This document shows positions 1-12,180 of a stretch of 64,000 nt of DNA, one piece after another. The notes under the pieces are model-generated. The model ran no database searches. It saw only the letters and a list, made by a program, of their open reading frames with translations, and had not been told where the DNA came from. The stretch is from NCBI GenBank assembly GCA_011009095.1, contig VTPC01007531.1, forward strand, positions 1 through 64,000, given 5' to 3'. Made by a program: the position numbers and the translations under genes. How positions within the stretch are numbered: the stretch's first letter is position 1; each line of letters opens with the position of its first letter. This stretch comes from Ignelater luminosus. Lineage: Eukaryota; Arthropoda; Insecta; Coleoptera; Elateridae.

Positions 1-299
1 TTTTATAGTCACACAGTCTTGAGTAAACTCGCTTGTTATTTAGTATTAATTGCCATGAGTATTTGTTAATCGATTTGTATTTGTGGCCACTTTTACAACT
101 TGTTGCTTTGGGTCACAAGTAGTCACCACATTCTGCAGTTATTTGTAATATAAAAGAACTGGAAGTTTTTAGATGCTGAATCTGAAATAATTGGACTGGA
201 GCCTCAGTATTTAAAAGTTTCATGTTATTACTATACGAAGTATTTTCTGAACTTTCTTTGTGACTATGTAGCATTTCTCAGGTTTTCTTTATCAATTCT

Positions 300-700
300 G
301 TTGATGTCTGTTTTTATATTCTTCACTGTGACAAAATTAAACCTTTTCTTTACAAGATTGATAAACCCTTCTCCTTGATTTTTCTGGAATATCAATTTCT
401 GAGATTTACACCTTTGCTTTAAATATCCCCAAAGGAGGAAATTGAGAGAATTTAAATCAGGGCTTTGAAAAGCCCATACTATAGATCCTCTTTGTCCTAT
501 CTATTGCCGTGGAAAAGTAGCCTTTAGGTACTGTTGCACGTCGTGAAGAAATCACATGTCTCTTCGGATATTAAGAGAGACGTCCTATAGTAGCCCTGCG
601 TGATCCTTCTGTGGAAAATTAAGGTAGTTCTTGCCACTAAGAGATTTAGGGAGCTCAAACGGCCCAATTAAAGTGTCATTTACAATTCCATCCTACAGAG
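300..700 (-). pseudogene. DDE transposase relic (mariner/Tc-like)
   Basis: Read on the minus strand, this stretch gives a decayed transposase C-terminal half. Recognisable pieces, in order, are GPFELPKSLSGKNYLNFL, RDMWFLHD, a stop inside FPRQ*IGQRGS, then QSPDLNSLNFLLWGYLK. These match the usual family order: a GP.xLxGxxYLxFL block, a WFxHDGAP block carrying the second catalytic Asp, RWIGRGGPI, and a RSPDLxPLDFFLWG block with the third acidic position. The frame is broken by stops and shifts, and no terminal repeats were found. It is a dead transposon fragment, not a host gene. The exact family is not assigned. Confidence 0.7.
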
Positions 701-1954
701 TTATTGCAAATCATTGATAAAATCTATAGGCCAACCCACGCACTTCTAAATTTTACTGAGGTGATTAACTTGCATTATTAAGAAAACTAAAGTTTATAGC
801 TTTACCAACAAATTCTTTTGTAAAACTATAAATTTCCAAAGTAGTTGTTTCAGATTTAAATGACTCTACTTACAAGCAACCGCAAACAAAATAATTGCTT
901 TTAGTTGAGCATAAAAAAAGACAGACAATTAAAACTTAATTCTACCTTCGAACGTTCGTTTTGATAAAAACTAATTATTATTTACTTCAATTTAAATTTT
1001 AGAAGATTCTTTCAAAATCTGTTAATTATATGTTAAACATCAATACAATTTATCCATAAGTTTTAACTCGTACATTTCGAATGTGAACCAGACTTTTTTA
1101 CAAACATAAAAATGCTGAAACATAAACAAAATTTCTACGAAACGATTCTACATTAAAATAAAGCACGTACACATGATAAACGAAATATCTTTGACAACAT
1201 AAATAATTTAATCAACGTTTTAAGATGAAATAAAATAATAAATTCATATTAAATGAATACATTTAGAACGACATTCAAAGCAGAGTCCGAATATGTACGC
1301 AATGTTAGAAAATGACATTACAATCTTTTTGTGTTAGCAGAAACCCCCGATTGTCATTTGTTTTCAAGTTATTCGTGCTATCTTTTGTTTTTCATAGGCA
1401 GCCATATGGGATTGTTGGTTAGTTAGGGTGAATTTGAAATGAGATTTGCTGCGAGTTCATCTATTTTATATCTGCATGCTTTACTATTTTTAATTTTTTT
1501 AAAATTTTACTGTTATAATCATAAACAGTTCTTTTTCTTCACAACTATAGTTTTTGAATTTTATTATTTTGCTTTTGCTTTGTACCAAATTTGTATCACT
1601 CTTGCTATTCTAATTTTTATTTTTCTAATTGTAAATGCTGAATGCTTATGTTGTTAAAATTGTGTATAAAAAGAAAGATTGGAAACATAATAAACAGTAT
1701 TATCATTCAATTGGCTTACTCACTACAAATGTGTTTGACGCAAAAGCCTTTCCTACCAGCTTAATGAGATTGTGAGGCTGCAATCTCAGCAATATTTATA
1801 CACAAACTTCTTGAAGTTTGACAGTGTTTCTTGCTTATTTACCTTACCGGTATAAAAGACATCTCGAGAAATATGCCAAGTATGTAATCAGAAAATGTAA
1901 ATGATATATTCACACAAAAAACAACCTTTATTGTGCATCAGATTTACAGTGCAG
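701..1954. other. intergenic, nothing recognised
   Basis: AT-rich sequence without a recognisable gene. A 72-codon frame at 1439-1657 is low-complexity Phe/Leu/Ile-rich and probably chance. The tail contains the polyadenylation signal of the next gene (minus-strand AATAAA at 1927-1932). Confidence 0.6.
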
Positions 1955-3694
1955 TTAAATATTGACGACAAAATTTTTCTTACAAAAACCAGGATACATT
2001 TCCACAATAAATACCAAAATCGCTAATAATAAACCTATTGCCCAAAAAATAAACAATCCGCTCACATGATACGTTGTAAGAACAGATGCTCCCTGATCAT
2101 CCTCGATTGCTTGGCTACTAAATGAAACTGTGGCATCAGAAAACATTTTCAAGTTAATACCAGTCTCCATTACTCTATTAGAAAGTTTGTTTAAAATCTC
2201 CCAGAAGTAATGCCCCTTTCTTGTAGCTACGGTTAATTCAAATTCGATAATACTTGTATTACGTTCTATTAAACGAACGAGATGCTTAAATTTTGGATAA
2301 CAATAATATAACACTGCCTTTCCAATAACTGAACTGCAATTTTTAAACCGTACTATGTTTATTAAATTGCCTTCCAAGTCCATGGGATGTTGCACAATTA
2401 GTTTTGTCAGTATTTTTGAATATACTGGATGATTACTGAAATATTCTGTTGTAAATTCTTTTGTCTTTGGGCTTCCTATCATCGGTAAAGGCGATTCCGT
2501 TAGTTCTTCCATGGTGGTAATTCCATGTTCCAAATTAGGGTCTGTTAAACCACTAAATAACTTACCTTGAAATATCGTTGACACTTGCATTGCATAAAAT
2601 AAATAGAATAAAAGTAAAACTCGTAAAGAATTGGTTTTGGGTAAAATTAGTGATGAACCACCCAACATGATAAAAAAGCTACTTAAGATACATATTTCAA
2701 CGTTTACCAACTCGACTTGAGTTTTGAGTGGTTTAGAAAATAACCACCACAAGATACTTTCTGTTATTAAAATGGTTATAATTGCTAGCCAGACTTTAAA
2801 ATCTAAAGTAGTAACGATGGTCTTAAACGTTGAAATTCTCTCGGGTGTTGGAACAGCCCAGTTCAAAGTATCTCGAAAAAAGAAGTTGGACACATCGTAA
2901 TCCTCGTATAATTGCATATCTCTGGTAGTACTTAAAAGAACATAAATATTGTTATTCTTATGGTACATGAGCGCTTTGGTATTGTTTGTAAAAGCCTGTG
3001 ATGCGTTCATTTTAAACAATTTACCAATTATTTTTAAAAACTCTAAACCTAATCCAAAAACACCTTTAAAGACTGGTGAATCTGTGGTAGCAATTGCAAC
3101 AGGATATGGCAAAATCATTTTAATTTCTCGCTCTTGTACTGTAGGTACTGAAATATAACGCATGGAGTAGGTGCAATTTTGAATACTGAAGTCTAAAATA
3201 CTGGATTTCTCAGATTTAAAATATCCTTGATTTCGACTTGGTTGCTTTTGGGGAAAATTTGAAATTTTCTGGAATGCAGCAAACTTTACTAGATTGTATT
3301 TATGAAAAATATCAGTTAAAATTTTTGTATCAATATAACTAGATACTAGAACAATAAATTCTCCACGAGGGCTATTAGTTTGATTCCATAGATAACTTCT
3401 TCTGAGTTTAGTTAAGGTTCTATTTAATGATGTGTGATTAGAAGTGAATATCACGTAGGTATTATAGAAGTTTAAATCTCTTCTAATGGGTTTGTCAATG
3501 TGAGTAACAATACATGGGTTGGGAATTTGTATCAATTGATTGTAGCCTTCATAATCGTCATATATAAACTGCAGTGTTTCTTCTGATGAAACAAGTGTTT
3601 GAAGAAGATGTAAGAGACTGCTCTCGTTTGATAATTCAGCAACAGTGGTGATTATATTGAAAGCAGATATTACAACTAGAAGTTCATTTAACAT
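1955..3694 (-). CDS. divergent ionotropic receptor (IR), group A
   Basis: A 579-residue ligand-gated cation channel subunit of the chemosensory IR family, expected in the dendritic membrane of a sensory neuron. A signal peptide covers about residues 1-20. The S1 lobe is about 190-285 and contains LLSTTRD and YEDYDVS. M1 is about 301-319 (ends ILWWLF). The pore loop is about 335-350 with GGSS. M2 is about 357-375, followed by STIFQGKLFSGLT, the counterpart of the iGluR gating motif. S2 is about 390-525 and M3 about 543-564. The frame stays open 25 codons upstream to an ATG at 3769. I chose the Met at 3694 because it starts the hydrophobic signal peptide and gives the same length as the paralogue at 30269-32005 (578 aa). 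The canonical iGluR glutamate-binding Arg is not aligned, so glutamate is an unlikely ligand. AATAAA lies at 1927-1932. Confidence 0.95.
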   Translation of the reverse strand: MLNELLVVISAFNIITTVAELSNESSLLHLLQTLVSSEETLQFIYDDYEGYNQLIQIPNPCIVTHIDKPIRRDLNFYNTYVIFTSNHTSLNRTLTKLRRSYLWNQTNSPRGEFIVLVSSYIDTKILTDIFHKYNLVKFAAFQKISNFPQKQPSRNQGYFKSEKSSILDFSIQNCTYSMRYISVPTVQEREIKMILPYPVAIATTDSPVFKGVFGLGLEFLKIIGKLFKMNASQAFTNNTKALMYHKNNNIYVLLSTTRDMQLYEDYDVSNFFFRDTLNWAVPTPERISTFKTIVTTLDFKVWLAIITILITESILWWLFSKPLKTQVELVNVEICILSSFFIMLGGSSLILPKTNSLRVLLLFYLFYAMQVSTIFQGKLFSGLTDPNLEHGITTMEELTESPLPMIGSPKTKEFTTEYFSNHPVYSKILTKLIVQHPMDLEGNLINIVRFKNCSSVIGKAVLYYCYPKFKHLVRLIERNTSIIEFELTVATRKGHYFWEILNKLSNRVMETGINLKMFSDATVSFSSQAIEDDQGASVLTTYHVSGLFIFWAIGLLLAILVFIVEMYPGFCKKNFVVNI

Positions 3695-3769
3695 TTTAAT
3701 TGCTGTTAATTTCTCTTTATGTCTACTTTGAACTCTCTGTATAGCTAAAACAGTGTAGAACATGTACAT

Positions 3770-6700
3770 ATCAATGTTTCTTCAAATATAAATTTATTAA
3801 ACACGATAAAAAATTTAATTTAGTTTTTATTAAAATTAAATTACAGAACTGCAAAATGTTCATATTGGGAAACCACTTTATGAGTAAGTAATAACAGATT
3901 TCTTCGATTTTGTAATAGTTTTTGTATGGCACATAATGCCGATCTAGTAAAAAAGTTTAGTACAAGTAAGAATAAAAACGATCATTTTAAACAGTAGCTA
4001 AGTAAAAAAAAAAATAGAAAAGCAAGAAGAATTGAAAATCTAATTGAAAGGCAGAATATGCATTGGCTTCTAGAAATTTGATTCACAGAAAAATAAAGCA
4101 CAGAATACGTTACCACCAGACACAAACATTAAAAACTAATTTATAAGGTCAAGCTTGTTTTGAATTCCATAAGTAATCTGTCCTACATTCAGCGACTTAA
4201 TCGCAACTCTGTTTATAGATAGAACACTGTTTCTCAATTATATAACGCCTTAATGAAATCGAATCCAGTTTAGAACTGACGAGCATCCGTTATCCAACTA
4301 CTTCTTGAACGTTGACCTTTCCAGACCGGTCGCCTAGAATAATCGAACTTCGTCAGCACAAGAAAACGTTCGAATCTCAAAAAGAAATTTGACCTTACCC
4401 TATCAGTTAGGGATCGTGGTACAAGTTTAGCTATCGAAGGAGAGCTTTTGAAAACTGGCCAGAAGACAGAGGACTACATATTGTTTGACTGTGACGGCTT
4501 AAAAGGCAAAGCTTTTATCATCGACTAAGACGTTCTGATAAGGCCAACATTGATTTTGAGCACACTGCAATATTTACAGTATTCTCCAAGGTACAAACAG
4601 TATTGCTTTGTACCAGCTTACTGGATCGTCCTACCTGTACACTGAAAATTCAAGATCTTTTAAATAAAGAATTTTTTCTCTTTATGGATCTCTTGCGGGC
4701 AGGGCAAAGCATCTATCAACATCAATGAAATATAAAATGACTACATTTGTTTATAGAAGTTTGAGTTTCCCCGACTGCAAAGCTAAACAGAATCAAAGCA
4801 TCTGCATAGGCTAAAACAAGAATTTTGCTTTCTCAATTCCGTCGGGTCCGATAAGTTTAGATTAGCCTGACAATATCGTTAACTAGAGTTCTTTTGAAAG
4901 GATGAAAGCTAAAAGTTTTAAATGTTCTCTTTGTACCTTCTCTGGCAGTGCGCCTCGCACTCTTCCCTTGTTTGTGTTAAATCTGTCAAGTACATTAGCA
5001 GCCAATTGTTGTTGGTTTCTATTACATAGTGATTGACATTTTTAAATTTTTTTTAGGTGCTCGCCTTTGGAACTTTTTGCGCTCGTTGTCGCCGCTGCTT
5101 TTGTTTGAAGGGCTGTCAGAAGCTGCACAAGGAAGGTAAAGTCGAGGTCGTAGGCCAACTGGTTCAAATAATTTCTAGTCATTCCAGACTTGATCAGATT
5201 GAAAGGATAGACCGAAAGTGTTCCATGAATGGTGCTAAAGATCCGTTTATCCTTCTTCTTCTTTCTCCTCTTCTCCCAACTGCGTCAAGTCTAAAGAAAG
5301 ACTGTATAATGTTTTGCATTTGCAAGGTTTTACTTAATCAGATGATAGAGACCATTAATCATAAATTGTCTTTTAATTCGATGTCCAAATCCTTTAACAC
5401 ATAATAGTCTGTACATTAGTATAGAAGCATTTTTGCAAATGTATGTTTGCGCCGAATATCTGAGATAGTGTAGTTATGAAGAATTGACTAAGTTTGTACT
5501 GAATTTTGTCAACCAAGAAATTTTTATTTTAATTCGGAAAGTTTCAAGTACTGAAGCTACCATCATCAATACAAGCAAAACGCCTTCTTATGAATGGCTG
5601 AAGAACATCAAGATGTAAGTTTGAAGCAAGGACCAAGCTGGATCAGATTTTATGATACCGAAAGCTAAATATATTACATGTTTCCAAGACCAAAGTAAAT
5701 CTTTCTCAGTTATTCCAGGATTAATGCAATAACCATGAGCATTTAAAAATTCTTCTCCTTCTTTGTTGTTCTTTTGGCCATCGTTAATTCGGATGAAGTT
5801 TATTTATGCAGATTTATAGTCTTATAGCAAAGATGGCAGCTGTCAGTATTTCAAAATTCAAAACTGCTTGGAAGCAGTTAGCATGATCAAGGCTACTTAA
5901 ACAGCGCCCTCAAAATTAAATAATAGATAATAGAGGACTTTAGTCTCGATGGTCTCATTGTATCTTCCATTACGGACGATGGCGTGCTTACGATAGAGAG
6001 CTGAAATATGACACCAAAACAGTTAGTAGTAGTTAATAGTAACTTGCCAATTTCCTAGAGGATATATGTATTAAATTGTTCAGATTCGACTCCGAGCCTT
6101 CTAAGTGAAGACTTGTACCCTAGCAAAAATCCTAACAGCTACCACAGAAAATGACCAAGCTTCAAGACTGTAATTGGTTCACTCAGGTTGCAGTATACTC
6201 TTTGTTGAGCGTTCTTAAAGAGGCATCTAAACTCTGATTTAAAACCGAGCACCAAATTTATTCAAAAATGTTTTAACGACCACAAATCAGAATCCAAATG
6301 CCTTGGTAGTGGTGCAAAAGCAGCTGTAATTTCTAGAATAAACGAGATGATGCTCCAGGACCGCTTTTGAAGCCGTGGTGCACCGCATCAGTCACCCACA
6401 ATCACTTGGAAATTTAGTATAAGATTTCCGATATGTAAGGGATCAATTTTCTGTGCTATAAATTTGATTTTTTATTTCAGCTTTTGTAACGGTAGATATC
6501 TCTAAACAAAATTGCAAATAATGTAAACAAGATCACTGATAGAGCTCGTTTTGTTCAGTTTCAAAAACTCCGTAGCGCCGTCACTGCCCAAGAGGTGAAA
6601 TCTTTTTTGGTAATTATTGTTCAGAGGGCCACTATGGGAATGGAAACTCCAAATGGGGTTTTTTTTATTTTACTCTTATGAAACCAAACTCAATTTTGGT

Positions 6701-7383
6701 TAGCTTAAAGCAATGACAGTTTCCAAAAACAGTCTTTTATTCAAATTCCTTAAGTCAGGGCACCAAGATTCAGAGAATTTTTTGGCCTGCCTTTTCTTTT
6801 TTTACCAGAGATGGAAGGACAGTGCAGGAAGATTATATAAACAGGAAACATCAAAATCAGGTGAGTAGTTTTCAAGTTCTAGAAAATGGCTATGCCCGAA
6901 AAAAGAATTTTTGACCTTCTGACATGCTCGTTCTTCGAACCTACTCAGGGATCAGTGTAAAGGCACTTTTCACACAACAAGTTGGTAGAGGCTTGGTGGG
7001 CAACAATTGTCTATCTTGGCTTGCATAGAAGAAACGTACATTGCTGGCCGCGGTGGTCAACCATGGGTACCAAAGGAAAACATTGATAATTCGGAAGTCC
7101 TGCTTGCTTATGATTCACTATGCAGCCTGTTTTTGAATAGGTTTTGAAATTGTTGATGTTTCAACCAAAAACTTTTGCAATCTTCGGTTTGCTTTGTGAA
7201 ATTGAAAACCTTACCAGATGAGTTTGCAGAGTACAGCTATACCGACACATTTAATATCTGCAAAATAATAGGCAAGAATTATAGAAATTATGAAGACAAA
7301 ACAAAACAGTCTTTATGTACGAAAACAAGCAAAAATAGTCTCATCGTATTGGATTTTAATTATTTATTTACCATTTACACTAA
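3770..7383. other. intergenic with weak repeat remnant
   Basis: No gene recognised in 3.6 kb. A 115-codon frame at 5057-5404 has no recognisable domain. Around 6670-6840 the sequence resembles the block at 16420-16560 and 22490-22600 (shared words such as gaaaccaaactcaattt followed by ttagctta), so an older copy of that dispersed repeat lies here. Confidence 0.5.
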
Positions 7384-7405
7384 TTTATTATTTATATACC
7401 TAAGT

Positions 7406-9160
7406 TTAATTTTCAGATAAATAAAAACAGTGAATTTCCATTAAAAACGATAAAAGAGAACAGAACAATCCTATTCCTAACAAACTAAAAACACTTAACA
7501 AATGTTCAAGAGTGAGTGCAACTTCCAATTTTTCTTCTGTTGATGTATATCCATGTCTTTCCGCATCCGACAGTATTTTTTCATGAAAACCAAATTCCAC
7601 TAATCTTCTCATGTATTTACTAAAAGTGGGCATAAAATAATGTCCTTTTCGCATTATACCTAATAATTGCAACCCCGGCATATTATTATTGTCGATGACA
7701 TTTATCAAATTATTTTCCTTAACATACACCTTCAAACTTCTTCTACCTATTGTAAAGGTAATGTTGCGATGAAAAGCAGCCCATTCTAAATATTGCGTGA
7801 AATTCACTATGTCTGCCAAAATAACTTTATTGGCGTACTTTTCATATTTGTCATCAATAATATGTGTTATTCTTCCATCATCACGAAGCATTATACGAAG
7901 TGATGATTCCCAAATTTCTTCGATCGTTTTTATCCCATGATCGTAAGTAGGACGTGTCAAGTCACTAATCAAGTTTGCTTGAAAACATGTTATAACCACA
8001 ACGGAATAAAACAGGTAGGAAAAAGCAATGCATCTAGTAGGATTAGTGATAGTTGTAAGATTGAATGGAATACCTAGCGAAAACGATAATGTAGCAAGAA
8101 AACATCGAAAGAAATCTTTAAAATAGGTGTACTGATATTGGTATGAAAATTTAGCACTTATCCACCATGTGAAGACAACCGTTGCAAAACTGGTTACCAT
8201 GACTCCCCACAATGTTTTCCCAAAAACAGACAAAATGAGTATCACGTTAGCAATTTCTCGAGGCTTGGGAACTGCCCAGACTAAGTTATCTTGATAGACC
8301 AAATCGCTAACATCGTATTGTTCTATAAGTTTTGGTAATATAAAAGAAATAACACTGAGTGTTATTCCTTGTTCTTTCTCATATAGAAAATTCTCCTGAT
8401 TTTCTGTTACTATATCTTGTAGTGTAGCATTTACAACTTCTGTTAATACGTCTATTAATTTATACATAAGTGTAATAAAGATTGATTTTGAAAAGTCTCT
8501 AGATGTTTCATATTTACTTACTAATTTTATTTTACATCGATTTAGATTCTTTAGATCGCTTTTATATGTAATAGTTGCATTTTCACAACGATGAATGAGA
8601 GGTTTAGGTTTTTTTCCACATTGAGAACCTTCTGCAAATGCATCCCAAGAATACACAACAAATGAATTTTTATCATAAGACACTACCGCTATATTTATTA
8701 TGTCAAAACCAAATAGAACTGTAAAAATATTGACGATATCATTTTGAGGAGTTAGAAGTAGAAAGTTTCCTCTAGGAATGGAACTTTCATTCCAAACAGG
8801 ATACTTCTGTAACTTTCATAAGGTATTTTGTAAGGAATTATGATTTTCTGTATAAATTATGTAATTGTTGTGGAAAGTAAATTGTAATTGCAACGGTTTC
8901 TCTATTGACATAACTGCTTGAAGATTGTTTGTTCTGATATGCATATTAGTATCTTCTTTTTTCTCAAAAACAAAATTGAGTGTACTATCAGCAGAAAATG
9001 AGTTCTTAATTAAATGCTGTACACACTTCTCAATGCCATCTCTCACATTATTGTCTACTTTAAAGGATAGTAAACATGTTGATGATTTTACTAATTGTAA
9101 AACGAGAATGACATGTACTGCAGACGGCGCACGTGGAGTGTTTAAGGTTTTAAAGTACAT
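7406..9160 (-). pseudogene. IR gene, group C, interrupted by one in-frame UGA
   Basis: A complete IR frame of 584 codons broken only at codon 115 (minus-strand TGA at 8816-8818, context TTA TGA AAG). Both sides lie in the same frame, and there is no other stop, indel or missing domain. The hydrophobic signal segment is about 15-31. A cysteine-containing segment before S1 (CGKKPKP, HRC, LNRC) is about 180-209. S1 ends in WAVPKP near 295-300. M1 is about 317-334. The pore region has SLGIPF. CFQANLISDLTRP is about 392-404 and M3 about 554-576. The UGA falls at a variable position just before the conserved KLxx..W motif, where paralogues carry Thr, Lys, Asn or Ser. The downstream part shows no sign of relaxed constraint by eye. 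It is either a very young pseudogene or a read-through 'pseudo-pseudogene'. AATAAA lies at 7384-7389. A TTTCAG acceptor-like site ends at 9185, 25 bases before the ATG. Confidence 0.85.
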
Positions 9161-9654
9161 TTCCAGAAAAAACTCTTTTACACACTGAAACCATTAAAGA
9201 AATCAATTTGGTTTATTTACTAAAAAAAAGAAGAAATTAATCTTTTCTTTTTGTTACTTAAGACATAATTGAAATGCTTTTAGTATTTAAATTATCCCTG
9301 ATATTTTTATACTCGATTTATAGCATTAATAGCCTTCCGTGTTGTATAAATAAGTGATTAACCACATGAATTGAACGCATTTAGTAATCAATTGCGTTAA
9401 ATTCAACTTATGTGTTTCTCATATCGAATCTCATTTTTACTTACAACATAATGCTCAAATGCATGAGAATCAAAAATCTTCACTTTAACTACACACTGTT
9501 TACAAGGACTTTTTGACATTCTTGTGTTAAAGATTGCCATGTTTTGAAGATTAATTGCTTGCGCAGTAATTTGCATATTTTTAAGTAGAAATACAATACT
9601 AACCTTGCTTTATTTAACTGATGCTGTTTTATTTGAGATACTATAGGTATAGAA

Positions 9655-10014
9655 GGGGTGTCCAATGTTAAAGGTGCAAGCCCAAATTGCACTAACATTT
9701 ATATTAAAAGAAAATATTTAATACATTTTACAAAAAATCACAGTGTGACACAAGTTTGAACATCTCTTTACGGTACTGCTGCTTGTCAAGTTGCGGAAGT
9801 TTAGGTTGCATATGATTTCATGAACTCAACTCTTAAGAATGTAAGTCAGCTCCATTCGTCCGTCTTCAAATTTTTTGCATCAACACGCCATGTTCGTTTG
9901 CTTCCCGGAAGCTAAATTGAGTCTTGAACAAAACTCTACTACTACACGCATGAACGTGTCTGATCATGCGCAGTTTGTATAACAGCCACCTACACCTTTA
10001 ATATCGGACACCCT
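9655..10014. mobile_element. candidate small inverted-repeat element (MITE-like)
   Basis: The left end (9655-9676, gggtgtccaatgttaaaggt) and the right end (9993-10014) are inverted repeats matching at about 19 of 22 positions. They bound roughly 360 bases without a coding frame, the architecture of a non-autonomous DNA transposon. No clear target-site duplication is visible. Confidence 0.5.
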
Positions 10015-11220
10015 ACGTAGAAGCATTCTTTTTGTTGATAACAGGCGTTACTGGACAAAAATTAGACAATGTTACCAATCAGTTCCTTGTCCAGTGGCGT
10101 GCTGATCATATTCTTAGGTGGGATTCCTGGCAAGGAATAGATTGTTTATTGATAATTAGACTAGGTGTTGTTTTATCTCATTTATTTGAGTAACGTGCTT
10201 GTTATTGTTATGATTTATTTACTTCTGTGCCTACATTTTACATTTATAGACCGCCTCGCGTAGTTTTCTTATAAACTCAAATTTTTCAAAAGAGTAGTAA
10301 AGTATTGTCTACAACTGATGCCAGTTTTGGCCAAGACCATGGATTCTCAAGACGCTTTGTTGGTTGGTTCCACAGTGGCGCTAAAATATATTTTTCTAAT
10401 ATTCTACATGTAAGCCTGAAAGCATTCTTGAGCAGGTACGGCCTTATAAATTTGCAACCAGTAAGCAAAGAAGCTCTTATCTTATCGGAAGCTGTAGGAG
10501 ACGGGTAAGGGGTATAAGAAAGTAAAAGAGCACACAATAAAACACATTCAGTTGTATTAGCAACCACGCAAAATATTTATTTAGTAGCAAATATAATCAA
10601 GTAATTGTCAAAATCGGTATACAATCAAAAGCAAAACCAAGACCGACCATTTCTAAAGCAAACAGCAAATATTCCCAGTTCATGGAGATGTACAGAGTAA
10701 ACAAAATTATAAACAATTTATGCAGCCCAAGTAGATGTTAAAGGAAAACAAGTTTGAAATATTTAAGTCAGCTGTTCCGGAATCAAGGACGTTGTCCTTT
10801 ACATACGGATATATTATAAGCTTAATCCAGCATTGGGAAAGTAAGTATCTAAATAGGGTGCAGTACATTCTCAATTTCGTTTATTTGTGTATCGCTTGAA
10901 CCCATGGTTCGACCTTGGCAAACATTTCGCCCATTGACCTAGATGCGAAGATCAGCTGTAGAGCCTTCCATTCGAAATTAGGGCACAGACTTTCTACTGC
11001 AGCTGATGCCCTCTTGATCTTGAAACCTCTAAGATTGCCGCATTATTATTGTCGTCTACCGCTTGCTCTAGGTCTTCCTCGCTCACGCCCGTTTTTGGCT
11101 GTATAAAGGCTAGTATTACAGGTGGCATATCAATTTTATAAATGGTTGCGCTACCGATAGGTCACTAATCCCAGTTTTGTCCGTAACAAACGGTACATTT
11201 TATTAAAAAACACAACAGGA
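10015..11220. other. intergenic, nothing recognised
   Basis: Short frames at 10286-10567 and 10915-11106 have no recognisable domain. The segment is somewhat richer in GC than its surroundings around 10900-11100, which may mark an unidentified repeat. Confidence 0.4.
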
Positions 11221-11509
11221 TTCTTTGTTCTTAAATTAGCCATAGATTTTATAACTGGGGTAATTGTTTTTGTTTTCAATGGCGTAGCATAAGTTTTTTA
11301 AAGAGATGAGTCTGCAAGCTTCTCAACTGGCAATTAAGAATACTACAGGGCCTGTAGCGCAAGCTGAGACTATTTCTGTGTTTATTTATTAAATGTGTTG
11401 TTATTCTTCTAGAACTCTGTGATGTTTTAAAAAAGGTCTTACATTGTATGTTACAGAAAAATAATATCGGAGTAGTAATATCAAAGTAAAAAACTTCTCC
11501 GGTGGTTAA

Positions 11510-11653
11510 AGGAACATAAATTTCAGTACCTTTACTGTACGTAAAAGTTGTGATACTTTCTTCTAAAGAAATGACCCAATTAGTTTTAGAAAGTGTAAAC
11601 TTAATCCAAAAATGGCTTTAAGTTCTGGAGCTTCTATAGTGGAGAGGTTTACA
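11510..11653 (-). pseudogene. IR fragment, group A (S1 region)
   Basis: On the minus strand the sequence reads VNLSTIEAPELKAIFGLSL, then HFLKLIGSFL and a stop. After a deletion it continues TTFTYSKGTEIYV. This matches residues about 195-248 of the intact gene at 24799-26532. All other coding sequence is gone. The flanks survive: sequence at 11220-11460 resembles the 3' flanks of the genes at 24799 and 30269, and 12025-12180 resembles their upstream block. This is therefore the collapsed remains of a whole locus, not a stray insertion. Confidence 0.85.
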
Positions 11654-11961
11654 ATGCAAAAATACAAATCAAATATTGATTTAGTCAAAGTGATCAGATA
11701 TTTGTAACATTTTGCATATAGTCATAATTTCATATTTTGAGCAACTTTCCTTAATAACATTTTGCCGTATTATTGACCGAAATAGCACAAAAAATGGCTT
11801 TTTCACAACTGTCATGACCGTCTTGGATTTTAAAAACTAAAAATGTGCTTGAAATTCTTTTCGGACCAAACAGAGCGATATCCCAAAACATCAAAACGAG
11901 ATTCAAAAATCTTTGATCAATTATACCTATAATGAAGTCAATCCGGGGACACACTGTATAT

Positions 11962-12180
11962 CTGAAGTAAAAAAACCAAAAGAAATGTTTTATATTTTTA
12001 TTTATAAACATATCAGTTACTCGAGAAACTAATTGAATTTTGATTGATACTTTCCAATGGCCAGACACAAAACAGCAACAGTTTTATTAAAGGCGGTCGT
12101 ATATAGACAAAGAGAATAACTAGTCTGATTTATGAATCTGTAATAATTTATGTATATTTCAAAATCGAAGAAAAAGAAAA
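11962..12180 (-). promoter_or_regulatory. conserved group A upstream block (relic locus copy)
   Basis: This is the upstream block shared with the genes at 18716, 24799 and 30269. It contains words such as aaaggcggtcgtatata and a distal ...caaaatcgaag end. A pyrimidine tract ending ACTTCAG (minus strand, ending at 11962) precedes ATATACA. It is in the right orientation for the IR fragment at 11510-11653. Confidence 0.55.

Noticed and set aside
1439-1657. 72-codon frame rich in Phe, Leu and Ile
   Set aside because: Low-complexity, AT-driven composition, no homologous copy near other genes, no domain.
5057-5404. 115-codon frame with a Cys-rich start
   Set aside because: No recognisable family. 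It starts after a T-rich tract and AG and could be an exon, but nothing supports it beyond the open frame.
10286-11106. Several short frames in slightly GC-richer sequence
   Set aside because: No recognisable motifs. Possibly an unidentified repeat, but not supported.
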